Shown: in pieces, positions 1 through 7,419 of the stretch | Position numbering within the stretch: position 1 is the stretch's first letter | Layout: every line of letters starts with the position of its first letter | Assembly: GCA_963558965.1 (NCBI GenBank) | Contig: CAUWIT010000020.1 | Span: 1-22,914 of the forward strand | Source: Gallibacter sp963558965 | GTDB taxonomy: Bacteria > Bacillota > Clostridia > Peptostreptococcales > Anaerovoracaceae | Reading direction: 5' to 3' | DNA: 22,914 nt | Position numbers and translations under genes: made by a program | Notes under the pieces: model-generated | The model's database searches: none | Told to the model about the DNA's origin: nothing | The model's input: the letters and a program-made list of their open reading frames with translations, nothing else

Positions 1-58
1 ATCAGTTAATACTAAACCACAGAAGGTTAATTTACAGAAAAAACTTCACAGTCTCCAG

Positions 59-96
59 AAAAGGTGTTAGAAATAGGAGTTTCTACTTCTAACACC
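59..96 (-). terminator. Intrinsic terminator of the rodA/DJ-1 operon
   Basis: Arms at 63-76 and 83-96 pair over 14 positions with one mismatch around a 6-base loop. Read on the minus strand the hairpin is followed by only four T residues (62-59), so it is a modest terminator. It lies 16 bases past the stop codon of the DJ-1 family gene, where the minus-strand operon should end. Nothing else is recognisable in positions 1-58. Confidence 0.65.
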
Positions 97-112
97 ATAT
101 ATAACTATAAAA

Positions 113-652
113 CTAATATACTAATTCCTCTTTGATTTCAAGCATTTTTTCATGTCCTTTTATCACTTCTATAATTTTAAGTGCAAAGTCCATAGCGCAT
201 CCAGGGCCTCTACCTGTAATGATGTTACCATCAACAGCAACTTTTTCTTTGGATTGTTCCATAACATCACCCATCTCATCTTCCATACCAGGATAGATTG
301 TAGCGATTTTATTATATAGGTACCCCTTATGTCCTAAGATCATAGGAGCGGCGCATATAGCTGAAATATGCTTCTTCTGGGCATAAAATAAATCGATTTG
401 TTTTGATAATCCTTCATGGTTTTCTAAATTTATTGTACCTGGCATACCACCTGGAAGTACAATCATGTGACAAGCTTCATAATCAGCCTCGTCAAATAGC
501 AAATCAGCAGTTACCTCAATATTGTGAGCTCCTGTAACCGTTTTTTCTTCAATGGAAACAGTTTTTACATCGATACCAGCTCTTCTTAATAAATCAACTA
601 CTGTAAGTGCTTCAATTTCTTCAAAACCATTAGCTAGATGAACATATACCAT
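113..652 (-). CDS. DJ-1/PfpI (ThiJ/YajL) family protein
   Basis: This encodes a 179-residue protein covering the single-domain DJ-1/PfpI fold. The start reads HLANGFEEIEA, the conserved glutamate region of the family (about residues 6-15). The nucleophile elbow is AICAAPMILG, with the reactive cysteine at residue 100. LPGGMPG (66-72) and a C-terminal TGRGPG motif are also typical. Family members are assigned glyoxalase/deglycase, chaperone or oxidative-stress roles and are often misnamed as thiamine enzymes, so the substrate cannot be read from sequence. A good ribosome binding site (GGAGGTG on the minus strand) supports the start. It lies 28 bases downstream of rodA and is probably cotranscribed with it. 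The family is secure and the function is open. Confidence 0.9.
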   Translation of the reverse strand: MVYVHLANGFEEIEALTVVDLLRRAGIDVKTVSIEEKTVTGAHNIEVTADLLFDEADYEACHMIVLPGGMPGTINLENHEGLSKQIDLFYAQKKHISAICAAPMILGHKGYLYNKIATIYPGMEDEMGDVMEQSKEKVAVDGNIITGRGPGCAMDFALKIIEVIKGHEKMLEIKEELVY

Positions 653-680
653 AACTACACCTCCATATGTTTTAATTAGA

Positions 681-1796
681 TTATTGATCTAAAAATGCAA
701 CGCCACGATTGCTAATTGCAATATTCATAATTATACCAACAGCGAGCATATTGGCCAGTATAGAAGAACCACCGTAACTTATAAACGGTAAAGTGATACC
801 AGTAACAGGCATCAATCCCATACACATAGCAATGTTTTCAAAAATTTGAGATGCAAACATTCCTACAAAACCAACTATTACAAGACTGCCGTAGAAATCT
901 TTAACAGAGAATACATATTTCAATAGAGTGTATAAAAACCATACTAATAAAACAATCAATATAGCACCACCGATTAATCCAAGTTCTTCACATATTACTG
1001 CAAAGATAAAGTCGGAGTTTCGTACAGGCAAAAACTCTAAATCTTTTTGCGTTCCATTGAAAAGGCCTTTACCAAAGAAACCACCAGATCCAATAGCTAC
1101 TTTTGATTGCCATACCTGGTAATTAGCGCTGATTGTTAAGTCATCAGGATATAGAAAAGCTGTTATACGCTGTTTTTGGTATTCATCTAAAAACTTAAAC
1201 ATAAATGGAATAAGCACAACTACTATTAAACAGATTTTACCAAACAACTTCATATCCACACCTGAAAGTAAAAGCATAGCTATAAATATAGCTACAAATA
1301 CAGCGGCACTACCAAAGTCTTCTTTAAGAACTATTAAAATAATAGGAGCAGCATATATAACTGACTGGAAAAATTCTTTAAAATGTCTAATGCTGTCTCT
1401 ATGACGTTTAAAATAATCTGCCATTATAAATATAAAAGTGATTTTTACTATTTCTGATGGCTGAAATGTAGTAACTCCTAGGTTAATCCAAGAGCGAGCG
1501 CCGTATTGTTCTACACCCAAGCCAGGTACATAAGGAGTCAACAGAAATATTATAGAAAAAATATACAATGGTTTAGTAAAATCCTCGAAAACAGAGTAGT
1601 TCATATGGGACAGAACAAATACTGCTATAAATCCTAAAATATAAGCAACTGTCTGTATAATAACCGTTTTAGATAGGACTATACCATCGTCATATGAGGT
1701 TGAAAACATCATAGTTACACTTATAATCGCAAAGACTAAAGGCAGCAAATACAATGGTTTATCAATGTTTTTAAGTAAGTTTTTTATGTATCTCAT
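681..1796 (-). CDS. rodA: RodA/FtsW/SpoVE-family peptidoglycan glycosyltransferase
   Basis: The 371-residue protein is a polytopic membrane protein with about ten hydrophobic segments, the usual SEDS length. SEDS proteins polymerise lipid II into glycan strands together with a class B PBP. Diagnostic stretches are TTFQPSEIVKITF (about residues 109-121), SGGFFGKGLFNGTQK followed by LPVRNSDFIFAVICEELG (the conserved Asp region of the large extracellular loop), and the C-terminal TGITLPFISYGGSS. The wording of these motifs and the absence of cell-division genes favour RodA (elongation) over FtsW or SpoVE, but that subfamily call is inference. The start has AAAGGGA upstream. It leads a minus-strand operon with the DJ-1 gene and diverges from rny. 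Confidence 0.9.
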   Translation of the reverse strand: MRYIKNLLKNIDKPLYLLPLVFAIISVTMMFSTSYDDGIVLSKTVIIQTVAYILGFIAVFVLSHMNYSVFEDFTKPLYIFSIIFLLTPYVPGLGVEQYGARSWINLGVTTFQPSEIVKITFIFIMADYFKRHRDSIRHFKEFFQSVIYAAPIILIVLKEDFGSAAVFVAIFIAMLLLSGVDMKLFGKICLIVVVLIPFMFKFLDEYQKQRITAFLYPDDLTISANYQVWQSKVAIGSGGFFGKGLFNGTQKDLEFLPVRNSDFIFAVICEELGLIGGAILIVLLVWFLYTLLKYVFSVKDFYGSLVIVGFVGMFASQIFENIAMCMGLMPVTGITLPFISYGGSSILANMLAVGIIMNIAISNRGVAFLDQ

Positions 1797-1860
1797 AAAT
1801 TCCCTTTCTAATCAATCTTATTTTTACAGTCAATAATCTTGACTTTTTTACTCAATTCAC

Positions 1861-1889
1861 ATTATAATATCATAGTATGATTATATCAA
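1861..1889 (-). promoter_or_regulatory. Sigma-A-type promoter for rodA
   Basis: On the minus strand TTGATA (1889-1884), a 17-base spacer and a perfect TATAAT (1866-1861) form a near-consensus vegetative promoter about 65 bases before the rodA start codon. Confidence 0.7.
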
Positions 1890-1909
1890 TAATTAATCAT
1901 AGATGTAAT

Positions 1910-1957
1910 GCAATTTTGTTATTTTATTGCTAAAATTGCCTTTTGTGACAATTTTGT
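1910..1957. repeat. Three CAATTTTG repeats upstream of rny
   Basis: CAATTTTG occurs at 1911-1918 and again at 1949-1956. An inverted partial copy, AAAATTG, sits between them at 1932-1938, so the middle copy can pair with either flank (8 bp with the first, 7 bp with the last). The last copy overlaps the -35 of the rny promoter. This may be an operator cluster or chance in AT-rich DNA. Confidence 0.35.
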
Positions 1958-1982
1958 AGTAATAAAAATTAGTAATTATAAT
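1954..1982 (+). promoter_or_regulatory. Sigma-A-type promoter for rny
   Basis: TTGTAG (1954-1959), a 17-base spacer and a perfect TATAAT (1977-1982) predict transcription from about 1989 and a leader of about 80 bases before the rny start at 2072. The -35 is weak (3 of 6) and the -10 is perfect. Confidence 0.6.
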
Positions 1983-2071
1983 ACAGAAGTGCGCAATATA
2001 TGTGGGCTTCTGTTTTAATGAAATTTGAAAATGAGTTAATTTAAAAAAATATAATGAAAGGAGGAAATAAT

Positions 2072-3616
2072 ATGGGAAATGGATTTCTAGTTGTTATTGT
2101 AGCTATAATTGCTGTAATAGTTGGTATTTTAGCTGGCTACATAATTAGAAAAACTGTTGGCGAAAAAGCTATTGGCAGTGCGGAACAAAAAGCAAAAAAT
2201 CTAATTTTAGATGCTGAACATAAATCAGAAACTATAAAAAAAGAACATCTTTTAGAAGCTAAAGAAGAAGCTTTAAAGCTTAAAAATGAAGCTGAAAAAG
2301 AAATAAAAGAAAGAAGAAATGAAATCTCAAAATCTGAAAATAGACTTATTCAAAAAGAAGAAGCTATGGACAGAAAACTTGAAAACATTGAAAGAAAAGA
2401 ACAAAGCATTACAGATAAAGAGGAAGATCTGAACAAAAAAAGAAAAGACTTGGAGTTACTTCATCAGAAGCAGGTACAAGAGCTTGAAAAAATTTCAGGC
2501 TATACAAAAGAAGAAGCCAAAGAAATTTTACTTGCAAGCATTGAAAACGATGTAAAAGTTGAAGCGTCTATGATTATTAAAGACGCTGAAACAAGAGCAA
2601 AAGAAGAAGCGGATAAGAGAGCTAAAAACATTATTACTGGAGCTATTCAGAGATGTGCAGCAGATCATGTAGCTGAAAGCACAGTATCAGTAGTACCTCT
2701 TCCAAATGAGGAAATGAAAGGTCGTATTATCGGTAGAGAAGGTAGAAATATTAGAGCTATTGAAACAGCAACTGGTATAGAACTAATTATCGACGATACA
2801 CCAGAAGCAGTAATCCTATCTGGATTTGATCCAGTAAGAAGAGAAGTTGCTAGAATTACACTTGAAAAATTAATTGTAGACGGCCGTATTCATCCAGCTA
2901 GAATTGAAGAAATGGTTGCAAAGGCTGAAAAAGAAGTTAAGTCTGTTATTAAGGACGCAGGTGAACAAGTTACTTTTGATTTAGGTATACACAATTTACA
3001 TCCAGAGTTGGTTAAATTGTTAGGTAGACTAAAATACAGAACTTCTTATGGACAAAATGTTTTAAAACACAGTGAAGAAGTTGCACAGTTAGCTGGTCTA
3101 ATGGCAGGAGAGCTAGGCTTAGATGTAAATCTAGCAAAGAGAGCTGGTTTGCTTCACGACATTGGTAAAGCTTTGGATCACGAAAAAGAAGGTACTCACG
3201 TAGAAATTGGTATGGAAGTACTTAAGAAATACAAAGAGTCTCCTGTGGTTATTGAAGCTATGCGTTCACATCACGGTGACTATGAACCAACTTCTATGGA
3301 AGCTGTTCTAATTGCTGCAGCAGACGCATTATCAGCAGCTAGACCAGGAGCTAGAAGAGAAACACTAGAAACTTACATTAAGAGACTAGAAACATTAGAA
3401 GAAATAGCTAATACAACAGAAGGCGTAGAAAAATCATTTGCTATTCAGGCAGGTAGAGAAATTCGAATCGTTGCTAAACCTGATAAAGTTAAAGATGAGG
3501 AAATGCCATATCTAGCAAGGGAAATTGCAAAGAAAATAGAGGCCGAATTAAACTATCCAGGCCAGATAAAAGTAAATATTGTTCGTGAAACACGTGCAGT
3601 AGATTACGCTAAATAA
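2072..3616 (+). CDS. rny: Ribonuclease Y
   Basis: RNase Y is the membrane-anchored endoribonuclease that starts bulk mRNA decay in many Gram-positives. I use the ATG at 2072 (514 residues) because AAGGAGG at 2057-2063 is its ribosome binding site; the upstream in-frame ATG at 2054 overlaps that site. Order of parts: one N-terminal membrane helix (about 5-25), a long Lys/Glu-rich coiled coil (about 30-190), a KH RNA-binding domain with GRIIGREGRNIR (217-228), and an HD domain whose metal-binding LLHDIGKALDHE begins near 360 (His362-Asp363), with SHHGDYEP following. Length matches the Bacillus enzyme (about 520). It has its own promoter and a terminator-like hairpin after it, so it may be largely monocistronic. 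Confidence 0.97.
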   Translation: MGNGFLVVIVAIIAVIVGILAGYIIRKTVGEKAIGSAEQKAKNLILDAEHKSETIKKEHLLEAKEEALKLKNEAEKEIKERRNEISKSENRLIQKEEAMDRKLENIERKEQSITDKEEDLNKKRKDLELLHQKQVQELEKISGYTKEEAKEILLASIENDVKVEASMIIKDAETRAKEEADKRAKNIITGAIQRCAADHVAESTVSVVPLPNEEMKGRIIGREGRNIRAIETATGIELIIDDTPEAVILSGFDPVRREVARITLEKLIVDGRIHPARIEEMVAKAEKEVKSVIKDAGEQVTFDLGIHNLHPELVKLLGRLKYRTSYGQNVLKHSEEVAQLAGLMAGELGLDVNLAKRAGLLHDIGKALDHEKEGTHVEIGMEVLKKYKESPVVIEAMRSHHGDYEPTSMEAVLIAAADALSAARPGARRETLETYIKRLETLEEIANTTEGVEKSFAIQAGREIRIVAKPDKVKDEEMPYLAREIAKKIEAELNYPGQIKVNIVRETRAVDYAK

Positions 3617-3626
3617 TTTGTATTAT

Positions 3627-3658
3627 ACGGGGTGACACTGTCATCCCGTTTGTGTTTT
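3627..3658 (+). terminator. Terminator or attenuator after rny, abutting the next ribosome binding site
   Basis: Arms 3627-3636 and 3640-3649 form a 10-bp stem with one G-T pair and a 3-base loop, followed by the T-rich tract 3649-3658. Only 12 bases separate it from the cysteine desulfurase start at 3671, so it could also attenuate read-through into the sulfur genes. No separate promoter is evident between it and that start. Confidence 0.7.
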
Positions 3659-3670
3659 AGGAGAAATAAA

Positions 3671-4789
3671 ATGTTTGTATATTTAGATAACAGCTCAACA
3701 ACTAAGCAATTTAGTGAAGTATCAAAATACATGTACGATATTATGGAAAACCACTTTGGCAATCCATCATCAATGCATAAGCTAGGTATTGATACAGAAA
3801 AAATTATAAAAAATGCTAGAAAACAAGTGGCTGATAAGTTAGGTGTAAATAGTGAAGAAGTATATTTTGCATCAGGAGGCACAGAGTCTGACAATACAGC
3901 AATTTTCGGAAGTGCTTACAGTAAAAAGAGACAGGGAAATAAAATTATCACAACAAAGGTAGAACATCCAGCAGTTTTAGAAGCTATGAAAAAGCTTGAA
4001 AGTGAAGGATTTGAAGTTGTGTATTTGCCAGTGGATGAAAATTGTAAAGTGTCTGTAGAAGATTATAAAAATGCAGTTGATGATAAGACTATTTTTACTT
4101 CTGTCATGACAGTTAACAATGAAGTTGGAACTATTCAGCCAATAGCCCAGTTATACAAAGCAAAACCTAAGCAAAGTATCTTTCACACCGATGGCGTGCA
4201 GGCATTTTGCAAGACTGACATTCCTAAAGTAGACCTAATAAGCTTAAGCGGCCATAAAATTCACGGTCCAAAGGGCATAGGGGCACTATATGTTAAGCGC
4301 GGAATGACTATAAAGCCGTTTTTAGTTGGTGGTGGACAGGAAAAGCATTTCAGGTCAGGCACTGAAAATGTACCGGCAATAGCTGGCTTGGGAATGGCAG
4401 CTGAGATGAACAAGGACAACGGAAATATGGCAGAGGTGAAAAAATATTTACTTGAAGGAATAAAAGCTGAAATCAAGGATATTAAAATCAACTCACCTGA
4501 AGATTCAGTGGACTCAGTTTTAAATATCTCATTTTTAGGTACTAGAAGTGAGGTTATACTTCACACATTGGAGATGGATGATATTTATGTTTCAGCTGGA
4601 TCTGCATGTTCTTCAAATAAAAAGGGAAGAAGCCATGTCCTTGAGGCCATGGGATTAAAAGACGCAGAAATAGAAGGGGCAATTAGATTTAGCTTTAATA
4701 GATTTAACACTATTGAAGAGATGGATTATTGCTTGGATAAGTTGAAGAATGCTGTTAATAGATTTAGAAAACTCGGTAGTTTTAGATAG
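3671..4789 (+). CDS. Cysteine desulfurase (NifS/IscS family), probable sulfur donor for ThiI
   Basis: This is a PLP enzyme that removes sulfur from L-cysteine and holds it as a persulfide for transfer. Starting at ATG 3671, preceded by TAGGAGAAATAAA, it has 372 residues; a longer reading from 3632 adds 13 residues across the terminator hairpin and is unlikely. Visible motifs: YLDNSSTT at the N-terminus, ASGGTESDN (67-75), HTDGVQA (172-178), SLSGHKIHGPKG with the PLP lysine at residue 196, RSGTENVPAIAG (228-239) and SAGSACSS with the catalytic cysteine at 313. The partner gene thiI starts 18 bases downstream. This pairing resembles Bacillus nifZ-thiI, so tRNA thiolation is the likely role; general Fe-S cluster assembly is the alternative. 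Confidence 0.93.
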   Translation: MFVYLDNSSTTKQFSEVSKYMYDIMENHFGNPSSMHKLGIDTEKIIKNARKQVADKLGVNSEEVYFASGGTESDNTAIFGSAYSKKRQGNKIITTKVEHPAVLEAMKKLESEGFEVVYLPVDENCKVSVEDYKNAVDDKTIFTSVMTVNNEVGTIQPIAQLYKAKPKQSIFHTDGVQAFCKTDIPKVDLISLSGHKIHGPKGIGALYVKRGMTIKPFLVGGGQEKHFRSGTENVPAIAGLGMAAEMNKDNGNMAEVKKYLLEGIKAEIKDIKINSPEDSVDSVLNISFLGTRSEVILHTLEMDDIYVSAGSACSSNKKGRSHVLEAMGLKDAEIEGAIRFSFNRFNTIEEMDYCLDKLKNAVNRFRKLGSFR

Positions 4790-4807
4790 ATTTTAGGAGG
4801 AATTAAG

Positions 4808-5992
4808 GTGACAGATCAAAATATTTTTATCGTTAGATGTGGAGAAGTAGCTCTTAAGGGTCAAAATAAATCATATTTTGAAAAGATGCTTGTAGAGCGT
4901 ATTAGAAGACTGTTGAAAAAATTTGATGGAGTTTCAGTTAGAAGAGAAGAAGGATTGATTTTCGTTAGAGCTTCAAAGGAAATACCTTCAAAAGATATAA
5001 TTAAGGAAATCTCAAAAGTTTTCGGTGTTGCATCAATTAGTCCTGCTGTTGAAACTAATTCAAATATGGAGGATATTTTTGAGGCGGCAGTTAACTATAT
5101 GTTAAAGTTAATTGAAGAAGATGGTATTGAAACTTTTAAGGTTGAAGCAAAGAGAGCAGACAAAAATTTCCCTGTAAAATCTCCGGACATTGCTCGCCAA
5201 GTTGGAGCTGCTGTACTAAAGGGATGTAAAGTTTTAAAAGTAGATGTTCACGATCCACAGATACATCTATATGTAGATGTTAGAAGGGATAAAACATATA
5301 TTTATCAGCAAAAGATAAAAGGCTTTGGAGGTCTGCCTCTAGGAACAAATGGAAAAGGTATGATACTTCTATCAGGCGGTATCGACTCACCAGTTGCAGC
5401 TTGGATGATGGCTAAAAGAGGCATGATGATCGAAGCTATACATTTTCACAGCTACCCTTATACTAGTGAAAGAGCACGTGAAAAAGTTGAAGAACTTGCA
5501 AGTCAAATTGCTATTTACTGTAGCAGATTTAAAATGCACATTGTTAATCTTTTGCCAATACAGGAACAGATTGTGCAAAATTGTTCAGAGGATGAAACTA
5601 CAATTTTAGTTCGTAGATTTATGATGAAAATCGCAGAACAGGTGGCAAAAGAAAATGGATGTAACATGTTAATTACTGGAGAAAGTTTAGGTCAGGTAGC
5701 AAGTCAAACAGCCGAATCACTCGTTTGTACAGACAACGCTGTAGGGATGCCTGTTATGAGACCGCTTATTGCAATGGATAAAGTTGATATAATGGATATT
5801 GCAAAAGAAATTGACACATATGATATATCTATACAGCCATATGAAGACTGTTGTACAGTATTCTTGCCAAAACATCCTGTTACTAAACCTAAGCTAGAAA
5901 AAATCCTAGAATCCGAAAGTAAATTGGACGTGGAAAAATTAGTTAATGATGCCGTAAATTCAGTGGAAACAGTTGATATTTATCCAAGATAA
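4808..5992 (+). CDS. thiI: tRNA 4-thiouridine(8) sulfurtransferase ThiI
   Basis: ThiI adenylates U8 of tRNA and replaces its oxygen with sulfur; in some bacteria it also helps thiamine thiazole synthesis. The start is GTG at 4808 with a strong TAGGAGGAATTAAG site. The 394-residue protein has an N-terminal ferredoxin-like and THUMP region (about 1-165) and a PP-loop ATPase domain with LLSGGIDSPVAAW (SGGIDS at 189-194). PYEDCCTVFLPKHP (344-357) holds the conserved cysteine pair around C348, the equivalent of the acceptor cysteine. There is no C-terminal rhodanese domain, as is usual in Firmicutes, so sulfur must come directly from a desulfurase, presumably the one encoded upstream. Confidence 0.96.
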   Translation: MTDQNIFIVRCGEVALKGQNKSYFEKMLVERIRRLLKKFDGVSVRREEGLIFVRASKEIPSKDIIKEISKVFGVASISPAVETNSNMEDIFEAAVNYMLKLIEEDGIETFKVEAKRADKNFPVKSPDIARQVGAAVLKGCKVLKVDVHDPQIHLYVDVRRDKTYIYQQKIKGFGGLPLGTNGKGMILLSGGIDSPVAAWMMAKRGMMIEAIHFHSYPYTSERAREKVEELASQIAIYCSRFKMHIVNLLPIQEQIVQNCSEDETTILVRRFMMKIAEQVAKENGCNMLITGESLGQVASQTAESLVCTDNAVGMPVMRPLIAMDKVDIMDIAKEIDTYDISIQPYEDCCTVFLPKHPVTKPKLEKILESESKLDVEKLVNDAVNSVETVDIYPR

Positions 5993-6001
5993 ATGCCTAG
6001 G

Positions 6002-6019
6002 TTGTTGAAAAATTAACAA
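6002..6019. promoter_or_regulatory. Putative Rex operator, distal site upstream of the acyl-CoA dehydrogenase operon
   Basis: TTGTTGAAAAATTAACAA matches the Rex consensus TTGTTAANNNNTTAACAA at 13 of 14 fixed positions. It lies 9 bases after the thiI stop and before the thiI terminator, 161 bases upstream of the proximal site, so its role is less clear than that of the proximal site. Confidence 0.5.
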
Positions 6020-6051
6020 TCTGCTTAATTTTAATAAATTGTGTGTTAAAT

Positions 6052-6100
6052 AAGACTAATTGTGTTAGAGATACCATAATTAGTCTTTTTATTATTTTTT
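6052..6100 (+). terminator. Intrinsic terminator of the cysteine desulfurase-thiI operon
   Basis: AAGACTAAT (6052-6060) and ATTAGTCTT (6079-6087) pair perfectly. A T tract follows (6086-6090, then 6095-6100). The loop is long at about 18 bases, but one more A-T pair can close inside it. Confidence 0.8.
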
Positions 6101-6123
6101 GTTGAAATTAACGGAAAAAGGGG

Positions 6124-6157
6124 TTGCATTTTGTGTGAAAAAATGGTTTACTATTAT
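6124..6157 (+). promoter_or_regulatory. Probable promoter of the acyl-CoA dehydrogenase-etfBA operon
   Basis: TTGCAT (6124-6129) is a -35 candidate. The -10 lies within TTTACTATTAT (6147-6157), where TTTACT gives a 17-base spacer and TACTAT a 19-base one. The expected start of transcription, about 6160-6165, falls in the adjoining Rex-like palindrome. The exact -10 is uncertain. Confidence 0.45.
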
Positions 6158-6162
6158 TGAGC

Positions 6163-6180
6163 TTGTTACAAAAATAACAA
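6163..6180. promoter_or_regulatory. Putative Rex operator, proximal site over the transcription start of the acyl-CoA dehydrogenase operon
   Basis: TTGTTACAAAAATAACAA is an 18-base palindrome with perfect TTGTTA and TAACAA arms; it matches 12 of 14 fixed positions of TTGTTAANNNNTTAACAA. It directly follows the predicted -10, the usual place for a repressor site. Rex leaves such sites when NADH is high relative to NAD. Clostridial butyryl-CoA dehydrogenase/Etf operons are known Rex targets. Confidence 0.7.
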
Positions 6181-6260
6181 CACTCAAAATACTGACGTAA
6201 AAGTTGGTATATATTAAGTACCGTAAAATATTTATTAATTAAAAAAGAGGAGGCATTCAT

Positions 6261-7406
6261 ATGAACTTTCAACTGACTAAAGAGCAAGAAGCTGTAAAGA
6301 AGATGGTCAATGAGTTTGCCAAAGCAGAAGTTGAACCTATCGCAGCAGAAATCGATCAAGAACATAGATTTCCAATCGAAAATGTTGAAAAAATGGGCAA
6401 GTATGGCATTATGGGTATTCCATTCCCAGAAGAAGTTGGTGGAATGGGAGGAGACCATATCTCATACGCTATCGCAGTAGAAGAATTATCAAGAGTGTGC
6501 GCTTCAACAGGCGTTATCTGTTCAGCACATACATCTCTATGCTGTTGGCCAATTTACAATTACGGAACAGATGAACAGAAAGCAAAGTATTTGCCAGATT
6601 TATTGGCTGGTAAATCTCTTGGGGCATTTGGTCTAACTGAACCTAACGCAGGTACAGACGCAGCTGGACAGCAGACAAGAGCTGAAGACATGGGCGACTA
6701 CTGGTTATTGAACGGCGCCAAAGTGTTCATTACTAACGGTGGTTATGCAGATGTTTTCGTAGTTATGGCTATGACTGATAAGTCTAAAGGTACTCGTGGT
6801 GGTATTAGCGCATTTATCGTTGAAAAGAACGACGAAGGATTTTCAATCGGTAAGACTGAAGACAAAATGGGTATTTGTGCTTCATCAACAACAGAACTTA
6901 TCTTCACTAACTGCAAGATTCCAAAAGACAGACTTTTAGGAGCTGTAGGTGAAGGATTTAAAGTTGCGATGTCTACACTTGATGGTGGTAGAATTGGTAT
7001 CGCTTCTCAGGCATTGGGTATTGCTCAAGGTGCGCTAGATGTAACAGTTGAGTATATGAAAGCTCGTAAACAGTTTGGAAAGAAAATTTCACAGTTCCAG
7101 GCTTTACAGTTTGAGATTGCAAATATGGCTACACAGATTGAAGCTGCAAGATTGCTTGTTTACAAGGCAGCTGATATGAAAGATAAGCATTTACCTTATG
7201 GTAAAAATGCTGCAATGGCTAAATTATTTGCAGCTGAAACTGCAATGTATGTAACTACAAAAGCCGTTCAGTTACACGGTGGATATGGTTACACAAAAGA
7301 CTACCCTGTAGAAAGAATGATGAGAGATGCTAAAATCACTGAAATTTATGAAGGAACTTCAGAAGTTCAGAAGATGGTAATATCTGCAGCGGTAATTGGC
7401 AAATAA
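6261..7406 (+). CDS. Short-chain acyl-CoA dehydrogenase, butyryl-CoA dehydrogenase-like
   Basis: This FAD enzyme of 381 residues has the standard family length and a GAGGAGG site before ATG 6261. Motifs: EELSRVCASTGVICSAHTSL (about 75-94), GAFGLTEPNAGTDA, FITNGGYADVF, the FAD-binding LDGGRIGIASQALG, LHGGYGYTKDYPVERMMRD and IYEGTSEVQ, whose Glu364 is the catalytic base of short-chain dehydrogenases. By recollection it closely resembles clostridial Bcd, which with a bifurcating Etf reduces crotonyl-CoA to butyryl-CoA while reducing ferredoxin with NADH. The genes etfB and etfA follow within 13 and 22 bases. Crotonase, hydroxybutyryl-CoA dehydrogenase and thiolase genes are absent here, so the true substrate could be another enoyl-CoA, as in the caffeyl-CoA or acrylyl-CoA reductases. 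Confidence 0.95.
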   Translation: MNFQLTKEQEAVKKMVNEFAKAEVEPIAAEIDQEHRFPIENVEKMGKYGIMGIPFPEEVGGMGGDHISYAIAVEELSRVCASTGVICSAHTSLCCWPIYNYGTDEQKAKYLPDLLAGKSLGAFGLTEPNAGTDAAGQQTRAEDMGDYWLLNGAKVFITNGGYADVFVVMAMTDKSKGTRGGISAFIVEKNDEGFSIGKTEDKMGICASSTTELIFTNCKIPKDRLLGAVGEGFKVAMSTLDGGRIGIASQALGIAQGALDVTVEYMKARKQFGKKISQFQALQFEIANMATQIEAARLLVYKAADMKDKHLPYGKNAAMAKLFAAETAMYVTTKAVQLHGGYGYTKDYPVERMMRDAKITEIYEGTSEVQKMVISAAVIGK

Positions 7407-7419
7407 AAGGAGGAAAAAA

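Noticed and set aside
2054..2071. Upstream ATG for rny adding six residues
   Set aside because: It would translate the AAGGAGG ribosome binding site of the ATG at 2072, which fits the family N-terminus better.
3604..3894. Minus-strand open frame over the rny/cysteine desulfurase junction
   Set aside because: It is a shadow of the desulfurase N-terminus and the terminator; no motif is recognisable.
4700..4810. Possible thiamine pyrophosphate riboswitch before thiI
   Set aside because: There is only an 18-base gap between the genes and none of the conserved riboswitch motifs.
6108..6458. Minus-strand open frame across the acyl-CoA dehydrogenase promoter region
   Set aside because: It overlaps the start of the dehydrogenase and its regulatory region, has no ribosome binding site I can see, and has no family resemblance.
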